A stretch of 64,000 nucleotides of DNA from Dehalococcoidia bacterium (GTDB lineage Bacteria > Chloroflexota > Dehalococcoidia > GIF9 > UBA5629): contig JBAZEK010000001.1 of the NCBI GenBank assembly GCA_041653995.1, positions 310,001-374,000 of the forward strand, in the 5' to 3' direction. Positions within the stretch are counted from its first letter, which is position 1, and the number at the start of each line of letters is the position of its first letter. The translations under genes were made by a program, and so were the position numbers. Below the pieces are notes generated by a model, which did no database searches, was not told the DNA's origin, and worked only from the letters and a program-made list of their open reading frames with translations. This document shows positions 41,220-48,833 of the stretch, piece after piece.

Positions 41220-42413
41220 ATGGCAGAAGGAATTAAAGATAAAGTAGCCATAATCGGTATGGGCTGCACCAAGTTTGGTGAGCGCTTCGATGCCGGACCG
41301 CAGGACCTCATCGTTGAGGCCTTTGTAGAATGCCTGGCTGATGCGGGAATAGAGAAGAATGCCATACAGGCAGCCTGGTGGGGTTGCCACATGCCTGATA
41401 TCAGCGTTGGCCGTGGCGCTACCGTACTGGGCATGGCCCTCAAGCTCCCCTTTATACCGGTCACCAGGGTGGAGAATTTCTGCGCGACGGGTTCTGAGGC
41501 TCTGCGTGGGGCGGTCTATGGAGTTGCCTCCGGTGCCTACGACATCTGCCTGGCGCTGGGCATGGAGAAGCTGAAGGACTGCGGTTACGGCGGGCTTCCC
41601 CTGGCTGGCGGGATGGGCTACAAGGCCCCTTTATTCATGTTTAACATGACCGCGCCGGGCGGTTTCGCCATGATGGCGACCAAGTATTTCTCTCAGTACA
41701 ATATCAGCCCACAGGACGGCAAGATGATGCTGGCCAAGGTCTCGGCCAAGAGCCATGTGAATGGCGCACTCAATCCCAAGGCACACCTGCGCAAAGAAGT
41801 TACCGTTGAGCAGATCGTTAATGCTCCCATCATCGCCTGGCCGCTGGGCCTATTCGACTGCTGCGGCGTGAGCGATGGCGCTGCTGCCGCTATAGTCTGC
41901 AGGGCGGACATGGCCAAGAAGTTCAGGCAGGACCCGGTACTGGTGAAATCCATGCAGATATCGGTTTCTTCGGGTGAAGAGATGTATTACACCAAGTGGG
42001 ACGGATCGCACGTGGAGCCGGCTTACCGGGCAGGTGTCATGGCCTATAAAGAGGCCGGCATCAAGAACCCGCGCGACGAGGTCAGCATGGCCGAGGTACA
42101 CGATTGCTTCTCCATCACAGAGGCCACAGCCATGGAGGATCTGCAGTTCAGTCCCCGGGGTAAAGTTAAGGATGATATAGATGCCGGACGTTTTAATCGT
42201 GATGGCGCGCAACCAATCCAGATTGATGGCGGCCTGAAGTGCTTCGGACATCCCATCGGCGCCAGCGGCCTGAGGATGATGTACGAGATGTACAAGCAGC
42301 TGCAGGGCAAGGCCGACAAGCGGCAGTTAAAGGATCCGAAGATTGGCCTCACGCACAATATGGGCGGTTTCCCCTCGATGAACGTTGTCAGCGTCTGCAT
42401 AGTCGGCAAATAA
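41220..42413 (+). CDS. Thiolase (SCP-x/SCP2-thiolase-like), 397 aa
   Basis: AIIGMGCTKFGERFD at the N-terminus, nucleophile Cys 88 in ENFCATGSEALRG, AEVHDCFSITE near 297, His 344 in LKCFGHPIGASGLRM, and THNMGGFP near 379. The nucleophile and the GHP His are kept, so it may be a true thiolase rather than an Ltp2-type aldolase that lacks the Cys; the usual second C-terminal Cys is not in the normal CxG form. It should work with the DUF35 protein 28 bp upstream. AAGGAGG precedes ATG. Confidence 0.88.
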   Translation: MAEGIKDKVAIIGMGCTKFGERFDAGPQDLIVEAFVECLADAGIEKNAIQAAWWGCHMPDISVGRGATVLGMALKLPFIPVTRVENFCATGSEALRGAVYGVASGAYDICLALGMEKLKDCGYGGLPLAGGMGYKAPLFMFNMTAPGGFAMMATKYFSQYNISPQDGKMMLAKVSAKSHVNGALNPKAHLRKEVTVEQIVNAPIIAWPLGLFDCCGVSDGAAAAIVCRADMAKKFRQDPVLVKSMQISVSSGEEMYYTKWDGSHVEPAYRAGVMAYKEAGIKNPRDEVSMAEVHDCFSITEATAMEDLQFSPRGKVKDDIDAGRFNRDGAQPIQIDGGLKCFGHPIGASGLRMMYEMYKQLQGKADKRQLKDPKIGLTHNMGGFPSMNVVSVCIVGK

Positions 42414-42438
42414 AGGTATATTCGGGAGGTTTTGTTAG

Positions 42439-42909
42439 ATGGCAGTATTTACTGTTACAGATAGTCTGAAACAGCTGATCGGGCAAAAAGAGCCTCCGGT
42501 CGTTTTCAAGGTCGAGGAGGGCGCTATCCAGAGATATGCCCAGGCGGTCGGCGATAAAAACCCACAGCATTCAGATGTCGAATGGGCAGCCAACAGCAAA
42601 TGGGGCCGCGTGATGGCCCCGCCCGGCTTCATGGGGTGGCCTATCTCGACCGGGTTCAATTTATTCAAGCTCTTCGAAAAACTGATGAAGGCCGGTGCCC
42701 CCATGGGACTGCTGGACGGTGGCGTTGAGTATGATTTCCTGGCGCCCATCGGCGCGGGCGATATCCTGATTGCGGAGATCATGGTCGCCAGCATTGAGGG
42801 TCGCGAGACCAAAATGGGCCCCACCATGGTAACCACGCTTCAATCCACCTATACCAACCAGAGGGGAGCTGTTGTGCTGGTTGTGCGCAATACCTTCCTC
42901 AACTTCTAA
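42439..42909 (+). CDS. MaoC-like hydratase (FAS1-type N-terminal half), 156 aa
   Basis: Single hot-dog domain. YAQAVGDKNPQHSDVEWA near 34 keeps the hydratase-2 Asp, Asn and His; APPGFMGWPIST near 62 marks the FAS1-type dehydratase N-half; TYTNQRGAVVLVVRNTFLNF ends it. Paralogue of 43518 (same length, same motif spacing). Such half-size proteins usually pair with another MaoC protein to make an enoyl-CoA hydratase. GGGAGG precedes the ATG. Confidence 0.88.
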   Translation: MAVFTVTDSLKQLIGQKEPPVVFKVEEGAIQRYAQAVGDKNPQHSDVEWAANSKWGRVMAPPGFMGWPISTGFNLFKLFEKLMKAGAPMGLLDGGVEYDFLAPIGAGDILIAEIMVASIEGRETKMGPTMVTTLQSTYTNQRGAVVLVVRNTFLNF

Positions 42910-42939
42910 GACAGCCTGTTATTAATATGTGGAGGAACT

Positions 42940-43401
42940 ATGGCCAAACAGATTTTTTATGAAGATATACAGGTAGGCAGTGAAGTAACGACACTTGAGA
43001 AAATAGCTACCACCAGGATGCTGGTACAGTATGCCGGCGCATCGGGCGACTTCAATCCGCTTCATTACGAGGAGGATTTCGCCAAGAACCTGGGCGTGGG
43101 CAGGCCCATCGTCCACGGACTGCTCAAGAGGGCATGGCTGGTGAACCTGATGACCGACTGGATCGGCCAGGACGGGACACTCAGGAAGCTGTCGTGTAGA
43201 TATCGCGGTATGGATTACCCGCGCAAGATGAAGGGCTTCGAAGATCCGGTGGATGGCGACACCTGGTACTGCAAGGGTAAAGTCACTAAAAAGAACGATG
43301 CAGACCATACGGTGGAATGTGAGATCTGGGTCGAGAACAGCAAGGGTGAGAAAAATACCACCGGCGCTGCGACCGTGATACTGCCATCCAAGGCAAAATA
43401 G
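42940..43401 (+). CDS. MaoC-like (R)-specific enoyl-CoA hydratase, 153 aa
   Basis: Hot-dog fold with the complete hydratase-2 signature YAGASGDFNPLHYEEDFA near 32 (catalytic Asp and His) and GRPIVHGLLKRAW near 57. It is a different subfamily from its two neighbours and likely their heterodimer partner, as ChsH1 with ChsH2. TGGAGGAAC precedes ATG. Confidence 0.9.
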   Translation: MAKQIFYEDIQVGSEVTTLEKIATTRMLVQYAGASGDFNPLHYEEDFAKNLGVGRPIVHGLLKRAWLVNLMTDWIGQDGTLRKLSCRYRGMDYPRKMKGFEDPVDGDTWYCKGKVTKKNDADHTVECEIWVENSKGEKNTTGAATVILPSKAK

Positions 43402-43517
43402 TCTCGCGGCTCTAAACAAAACGAAATTGAACATCGCCGGCAGTGCATCGATATTAGATCGTGGCCGGCGATGTTCCGTAATTAATGGGCATATCGCATT
43501 GTTCAGGAGAGGGCAAA

Positions 43518-43988
43518 ATGGCTGAATTTGTTTTGACCGAAGCGCTGAAGAAGATGATCGGCAAGGAAGAGCCGCTCCTTATATATAAGGTAGAGGAAGG
43601 CTCTATCCATAGGTACGCACAGGCGGTAGGAGACTCAAATCCCATGCACAGCGATGTGGAGTACGCCGCATTCAGCACTTTCGGCCGGCTCAAAGCGCCG
43701 CCGGGTTTTGTCGGGTGGCCGGTGACCAGCGGATTTGATATGTTCCAGTTTGTCGAAAAGCTCATCGCTGCGGGCGCCCCCAGGGGCAACCTGGATGGCG
43801 GTATGGAATACGAGTTCCTGGCGCCCATAGGAGCAGGCGATATTCTGGCCGCGCGGATTAAAATAGCCGGCATCGTCGGAAAGGAAACCAAGCTGGGCCC
43901 GACCATGTCGACCACAGTCGAGATCACATACACCAACCAGCGCGGGGCCGTAGCTCTAATAGCCCGTCACACCTTCCTCAGTTTCTGA
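43518..43988 (+). CDS. MaoC-like hydratase, paralogue of the 42439 gene, 156 aa
   Basis: Start at ATG 43518 (AGGAGAGGG upstream) instead of the earlier in-frame ATG 43485. YAQAVGDSNPMHSDVEYA near 34 and APPGFVGWPVTSGFD near 62 match the first paralogue almost step for step, so the pair arose by local duplication. Two alternative partners for the 42940 protein would give two hydratases of different substrate range (inference). Confidence 0.88.
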   Translation: MAEFVLTEALKKMIGKEEPLLIYKVEEGSIHRYAQAVGDSNPMHSDVEYAAFSTFGRLKAPPGFVGWPVTSGFDMFQFVEKLIAAGAPRGNLDGGMEYEFLAPIGAGDILAARIKIAGIVGKETKLGPTMSTTVEITYTNQRGAVALIARHTFLSF

Positions 43989-44057
43989 CGGAAATACGCA
44001 ATTCTACGTAGTAACATTTCAGGCGTCCGCGTCTTATAATGTTTAGGGTGAATAAAT

Positions 44058-44759
44058 ATGATTAATATCGTGCTCGCATATGTCATCGCTGCTATAGAAA
44101 GCTACCTGTTGGGCTGTATACCTTCGGCCTACCTGGTAGGCAAATCATTCAAGGGCGTTGATATAAGACAGGTAGGCAGCCACAATATGGGCGCCATGAA
44201 TACCTTCTATACCATCGGATTCTGGCCCGGCATGCTGGTACTGGCTACAGATATCTGCAAGGCCATGCTGGCCCTCACATTGAGCTATTTCACGACCGTG
44301 TGGTTACAGGTGCCGCCCGATGTTGTTGTTCCTGTCGAGATGGTCGCCGGCATCGCCGTCATAGCCGGACACAATTTTCCGGTCTTTCTCAAGTTCAAGG
44401 GTGGAAAAGGAGGCGCCACCGCCATAGGCGTGCTGGCCTTCCTGCTGGCCTGGATCAACTGGGTGGATATCGGGGCCGTTAAAATCCCCATTCCCCTGGG
44501 CGACCTGATATACCTGGCATCGTTTTTAATTCTCATGGCTATAACGCGCTGGCCGACTATTTCCTACGCGGTATCTTATATCGCTTTCTGGTTAATCGCA
44601 TGGTTTGTGTATAAGGATACCGGGCTGTTTGTCTACAGCATTTTCTTAAGCCTCGTGCCGATCTTGATGTACATACCCCGTATCAAGGAGATCTGGGGCA
44701 AGGCGGGCGGCAACGTAAAGCGTGCTGTTTTCAGGACCAACCTGAAAGACAGATTATAG
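44058..44759 (+). CDS. PlsY-family acyltransferase paralogue, 233 aa
   Basis: DUF205/PlsY membrane fold with six or so helices. Motif 1 is VGSHNMGAMNTFYTIGF, where canonical PlsY has an Arg four residues after the GAxN core; here Tyr. Motif 2 GHNFPVFLKFKGGKGGATAIG is nearly canonical. It is longer than the 34464 copy and ends KRAVFRTNLKDRL. It follows the MaoC genes by 69 bp on the same strand. It may be a second PlsY, or use another acyl donor or acceptor. Confidence 0.8.
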   Translation: MINIVLAYVIAAIESYLLGCIPSAYLVGKSFKGVDIRQVGSHNMGAMNTFYTIGFWPGMLVLATDICKAMLALTLSYFTTVWLQVPPDVVVPVEMVAGIAVIAGHNFPVFLKFKGGKGGATAIGVLAFLLAWINWVDIGAVKIPIPLGDLIYLASFLILMAITRWPTISYAVSYIAFWLIAWFVYKDTGLFVYSIFLSLVPILMYIPRIKEIWGKAGGNVKRAVFRTNLKDRL

Positions 44760-44767
44760 GCAGCAGG

Positions 44768-45850
44768 TTATAGAGAAAACGGGTGCCCCTGACGATGGAA
44801 ATCCGGCAGGTAATGTTCGGCAGAGTCCAGTTGTTGCAACCAGCCGCTTTCCAAGCCAAGATTGTTCATGATATCCACGACTTCGCGGTACTCATCTGCC
44901 GTTATTCTCCTCGCCAGTAGAAGCTCATCAGGAGCATGATGGCAGGGGTAGTACTGCGCCATGATGCTCAGGGTTATATCCCGGGACAGGGCCGTTGCCA
45001 GCCACTTTAGTGATTCCTCACTTCCCGACAGTCTGTTGGGCAGTATCAGGTGACGGATAATCAATCCCCTTTGAGCGATACCTTTATCGTCTGTTATCAG
45101 GTTTCCCACCTGTCGATACATCTCCGCTATAGCCGGCCGGCTGTATTCGACGTATCGGCGGGCGTCGGAGAATTTTCCGGCCCATTTATCGGAAGCATAT
45201 TTGATGTCAGGGAGATAGATGTCGACAATGCCGTCCAGCATGGAAAGGGTCTTTATGGAATCATAGGCGTTGGTATTGTAGACGATGGGGATATCAAGTC
45301 CCAGCGGCACTGCCTGACAGAGTGCCTCCACGATCTGCGGCACATAATGAGTGGGAGAGACGAGATTGATGTTATGGCAATGCAATTCCTCCTGCAGGTA
45401 AAGCATCATCTGCGCCAGGCCGCGGCTGTCAACCTGTTCATAGGGGCCGTGTCCCTGGCTGATCTGGCTATTCTGGCAGTATATGCACCTCAGGTTGCAG
45501 CTGCTGAAAAATATCGTTCCGGAGCCCCTTGTACCGGAAAGGACCGGTTCCTCTCCGTGATGGGCGCATCGGCTGGCCACCGAGACCAGACTGCCGGATT
45601 TGCAGTATCCGCTGTTGCAATCAAGGCGGTTCACACCGCATGAACGTGGACAAATATCGCACGCGCCCAGGCGCTTAATCAGGCTATCGGTCCTCTTTTG
45701 CAGCTCGCCGGATGCGTAAAGCGAAGGGTACCTGCGTTTGGAAGCAACACGATCGTTTTTCATGGCAAATCGGATTATTTGATTGTAGCCGAAAAGGAAG
45801 TCTTTATCGAATCTGCTGTTGTTGATTCCGTGTAAATAACTGTGTATCAT
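44768..45850 (-). CDS. Radical SAM protein, PflA-like, 360 aa
   Basis: An N-terminal Cys cluster (CDICPRSCGVNRL, then GYCKSG) precedes the radical-SAM motif CNLRCIYCQN near 119 (CxxxCxxC). The rest is a TIM barrel (VYNTNAYDSIKTL, DIYLPDIKYASDKWAGKFS). The family is annotated as pyruvate-formate-lyase-activating-like; the target is unknown and no glycyl-radical enzyme is nearby. Neither ATG 45850 nor ATG 45763 (MKNDRVASKRRYPSL) has a good ribosome site; the second would remove 29 residues not typical of the family and may be right. Confidence 0.82.
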   Translation of the reverse strand: MIHSYLHGINNSRFDKDFLFGYNQIIRFAMKNDRVASKRRYPSLYASGELQKRTDSLIKRLGACDICPRSCGVNRLDCNSGYCKSGSLVSVASRCAHHGEEPVLSGTRGSGTIFFSSCNLRCIYCQNSQISQGHGPYEQVDSRGLAQMMLYLQEELHCHNINLVSPTHYVPQIVEALCQAVPLGLDIPIVYNTNAYDSIKTLSMLDGIVDIYLPDIKYASDKWAGKFSDARRYVEYSRPAIAEMYRQVGNLITDDKGIAQRGLIIRHLILPNRLSGSEESLKWLATALSRDITLSIMAQYYPCHHAPDELLLARRITADEYREVVDIMNNLGLESGWLQQLDSAEHYLPDFHRQGHPFSL

Positions 45851-45888
45851 TATCTACGGTTTACATCTTCCAGAGGGAGCAGTTCAAC

Positions 45889-45894
45889 TATAAT
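45889..45894 (+). promoter_or_regulatory. -10 element before the kinase-RLP operon
   Basis: Perfect TATAAT 25 bp before ATG 45919, without a recognisable -35 at 16-18 bp. An activator could be needed. Confidence 0.35.
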
Positions 45895-45918
45895 GAATCA
45901 TCCGGGGGGAGAGGTTAT

Positions 45919-47454
45919 ATGGCTAAGTACATAGTTGCACATGATGTCGGCACCAGCAATACCAAAGCGGTGCTTGTGGATGTGGAAGGGAAGGTACACG
46001 GCAGGGTTGTCAGACCCTATGATATAAAGTATCCCAAACCCGGCTGGGCCGAGCAGGATCCGGAGGATTGGTGGAAGGCCATGACCACCTCCACCAAACA
46101 GCTGATGACCGAGACCGGCGTATCTCCGGCTGATGTGCTGTGCGTTATTAATTCCTCACAATTAATCGGCATAGTGCCCATGGACGGAGCAGGTACTGCG
46201 CTTAGACCAGGCATCATCTGGCTGGACAGCAGGGCTCCCGAGGAGGCCAGGTGGGTTATGAATAAATTCCTCGGCCCCGCCGTTTTCACCGCTATAGCCG
46301 GCGCTTCAATCACGGGCAAGGACGGGATACCCAAGCTGCTCTGGATTAAAAAGAACGAGCCGGACGTGTACAGGCGCATGAAATATTTTCTCGATGTGAG
46401 CGGCTATCTCAACTATCGCTGCTCAGGCCAGATGTACATGAGCCGAAGCAACGCCTCGGCCTTTGGGCTGGACCTCAAGAAGAAAAACTGGATGGAAATG
46501 ATTTTTGGCTATGTCGGTTTCGATATCAGGAAACTGGCTCCGCTGTGCGATTCAACGGATAAGATCGGCGGATTGACATCCGAGGCTGCCTCACTTATGG
46601 GTTTGCTGGAGGGTACGCCCGTCATGGGTGGAACCGGCGACATACAGTCGGCAGCGGTGGGCTCCGGCGCTATGGGTGAGGGGGGCGGGCATATCAGCAT
46701 GGGCACCTCGGCCTGGATAGGCGTGGTGACAAAGAAAATACTTTCAGGTAAAAGCGGGGTTGTCAGCACACAATCAGCCGATCCCGGCAAGATTCTCCTG
46801 CTTGGCCAGATGGAGCTGGCCGGGGGCTGTCTCCGCTGGCTGGGTGATGAGATGTGCAGGCTGGAGAAAGCCGATGCAACCATGACCAATATATTCGGTT
46901 TCATGGACACCAGGGTGGAACAGGTGCCGGCAGGGTCCGATTATCTGATATTTACACCCTGGATGTATGGCGAAAGGGCCCCGGTGGCCGATGCTTTTAT
47001 ACGTTCCGGCTTCTATAACCTGACTCCCGAACATACCCGCGAACATTTGATAAAATCGGTCTATGAGGGTGTGGCCTATAATTTGAGATGGATAATCGAG
47101 GTGGTCGAGAAGCAGTTCAAATTCCCTCTCCCATCATTGCGCGTCATTGGGGGAGGCGCACTCGGCCATCCCTGGATGCAGATACTGGCGGATGTGACCG
47201 GAAAGAAGATACAACCTGTGCATAATCCGCAGGAAGCCGGGGCGGTCGGAGCCGCGATGACGGCGGCGGTGGGGCTGGGCATCTACAAAGATTTCGAGAG
47301 CCTGAAAGATGTGGTTTCCCCCGAGTTCACTTTTGAGCCGCGGGCCGCCAACCGGGATGTATATGATTTTCTCTATGTTCTTTACAAGGAGCTTTATACT
47401 GATTTGAAGGGCTTCTACACAAGGATAAATAAAGACCGTTGCGAACAGGTTTAA
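45919..47454 (+). CDS. FGGY-family carbohydrate kinase, 511 aa
   Basis: Two-lobed sugar kinase. The first phosphate motif HDVGTSNTKAVLVD is at residue 8; SSQLIGIVPMD near 75; WLDSRAPEEA near 101; the catalytic Asp in GGTGDIQSAAVG near 237; ATP-side GGGALGHPWMQILADVTG near 413. Xylulokinase-like in length, but the substrate cannot be read from sequence. It heads a five-gene unit; the RuBisCO-like gene starts 15 bp on, so it may make the phosphorylated substrate for it. A GGGGGGAGAGG tract precedes ATG. Confidence 0.9.
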   Translation: MAKYIVAHDVGTSNTKAVLVDVEGKVHGRVVRPYDIKYPKPGWAEQDPEDWWKAMTTSTKQLMTETGVSPADVLCVINSSQLIGIVPMDGAGTALRPGIIWLDSRAPEEARWVMNKFLGPAVFTAIAGASITGKDGIPKLLWIKKNEPDVYRRMKYFLDVSGYLNYRCSGQMYMSRSNASAFGLDLKKKNWMEMIFGYVGFDIRKLAPLCDSTDKIGGLTSEAASLMGLLEGTPVMGGTGDIQSAAVGSGAMGEGGGHISMGTSAWIGVVTKKILSGKSGVVSTQSADPGKILLLGQMELAGGCLRWLGDEMCRLEKADATMTNIFGFMDTRVEQVPAGSDYLIFTPWMYGERAPVADAFIRSGFYNLTPEHTREHLIKSVYEGVAYNLRWIIEVVEKQFKFPLPSLRVIGGGALGHPWMQILADVTGKKIQPVHNPQEAGAVGAAMTAAVGLGIYKDFESLKDVVSPEFTFEPRAANRDVYDFLYVLYKELYTDLKGFYTRINKDRCEQV

Positions 47455-47469
47455 TAAGGGGAGGACGAT

Positions 47470-48774
47470 ATGAACAGAGAAGATATGTTGAGCCAGCCTG
47501 TAGCACTACCCGACGGGGTGGATTACGACGAATATATTATAGGCACCTACGTTGTCACAGGTCCAGCAGGATTACCCATGGCCAAGGTGGCGCCTTTCCT
47601 GGCCGTCGAGCAGAGCACGGGCACCTGGGTGGCTGTGCCGGGCGAGACCCCCGAAGTTCGCAGACAACACGTGGCCAAGGTGATAGGTGTATACGAACTG
47701 CCGGATTATGAGTTCGACCTGCCCGCCGGATTGCAGGAAAGGAGCTGGTTTGTCCAGATGGCGTTCCCCTTCGTGAACATCGGCTCGCAGATTCCCATGA
47801 TGCTGACCGCTGTTGTCGGCAACATCTCCATGGCAGGACAGATCAAGCTGGTCGACGTCAGGTTCCCCAAGAAATATGTGGCCGGCTTCAAAGGGCCCAA
47901 GTTCGGTATCGACGGCATACGTAAACTATTGGGCGTCAAGAAGCGTCCCCTGCTCAACAACATGGTCAAACCCTGCACGGGCTATCCGCTGGAGGTGGGC
48001 GCCGAGCTATTCAAACTGGCGGCGATGGGTGGATGTGACATTATCAAGGACGATGAACTGATAGCCGATGCCTCGTTCAATTCCATGGTCGGCCGTGTCA
48101 AGCGCTATATGCAGATTGAGAAGCAGGTCTTCGAGAAGACGGGCGAGCACACGCTTTACACGGTAAATGTTAGCGACAGCGTTCCCAAGGTCTTCGAGAA
48201 TGCCCGGAGGGCTGTGGAGCTGGGCGCCAACGCCATCATGCTGAACTACGTGGCCGTCGGTCTGACCGTTCTGCAGGCTCTTGCCGAGGATCCGAAGATC
48301 AATGTGCCCATTCTGGCCCACATGGACGTTGCCGGCGCACTTTATATGTCGCCCCTGCATGGTATGAGCTCGCATCTGGTGCTGGGTAAATTGCCGCGCC
48401 TGGCCGGTGCGGATATAGTTGTTATTCCAGCCCCGTATGGGAAGGCGCCTGTCATCTCCGACAAATTCGAAATGATGGCCAGGAATCTAACATACCCGCT
48501 GTACCAGTTGAAGCCCACCTGGCCGATGGCGTCTGGCGGAATAACGCCCACCATGGTCCCTAAAGTTATGCAGGTGCTGGGCAATGACATCGTTATCGGC
48601 TCCGGCGGCGGCATTCACGCCCATCCGCAGGGCCCGGTAGCCGGCGGCAAAGCTTTCCGCCAGGCCATCGATGCTACCCTGAAGGGCATTTCCCTTGAGG
48701 AATATGCTAAGACGCACAAGGAGCTGTCAGCTATAGTCAATCTGTGGGGAGACCCGTTTAAAAAGGGTGTATAA
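47470..48774 (+). CDS. RuBisCO-like protein (form IV), 434 aa
   Basis: RuBisCO large-chain fold: an N-terminal ferredoxin-like domain (1-140) and a TIM barrel with FKGPKFGIDGIRKLLGV near 140. Compared with spinach numbering: N118 for N123, K167 for K175, Cys 169 for K177, the metal site K193-D-D-E196 for K201/D203/E204, H284 for H294, K325 in the loop-6 motif PYGKAP for K334, and SGG 355-357 for S379. The carbamylatable Lys and metal ligands are thus kept, but K177 is lost, so enolisation or decarboxylation-type chemistry is more likely than CO2 fixation (inference). No phosphoribulokinase or small subunit is present. GGGAGG precedes ATG. Confidence 0.9.
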   Translation: MNREDMLSQPVALPDGVDYDEYIIGTYVVTGPAGLPMAKVAPFLAVEQSTGTWVAVPGETPEVRRQHVAKVIGVYELPDYEFDLPAGLQERSWFVQMAFPFVNIGSQIPMMLTAVVGNISMAGQIKLVDVRFPKKYVAGFKGPKFGIDGIRKLLGVKKRPLLNNMVKPCTGYPLEVGAELFKLAAMGGCDIIKDDELIADASFNSMVGRVKRYMQIEKQVFEKTGEHTLYTVNVSDSVPKVFENARRAVELGANAIMLNYVAVGLTVLQALAEDPKINVPILAHMDVAGALYMSPLHGMSSHLVLGKLPRLAGADIVVIPAPYGKAPVISDKFEMMARNLTYPLYQLKPTWPMASGGITPTMVPKVMQVLGNDIVIGSGGGIHAHPQGPVAGGKAFRQAIDATLKGISLEEYAKTHKELSAIVNLWGDPFKKGV

Positions 48775-48833
48775 AGCCTTTGCTGCGAGGAGAAGAGAAG
48801 CCCCGTAATTATGTTTGAACACGGAGGACGATC

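Noticed and set aside
41220..42413. Ltp2-type aldolase
   Set aside because: Cys 88 in ENFCATGSEAL and the GHP His are kept, as in true thiolases; only the neighbourhood resembles that of ltp2.
47470..48774. True carbon-fixing RuBisCO
   Set aside because: The K177 position is Cys, no small subunit or phosphoribulokinase is present, and the neighbours are a kinase, an aminotransferase and a CoA-transferase.
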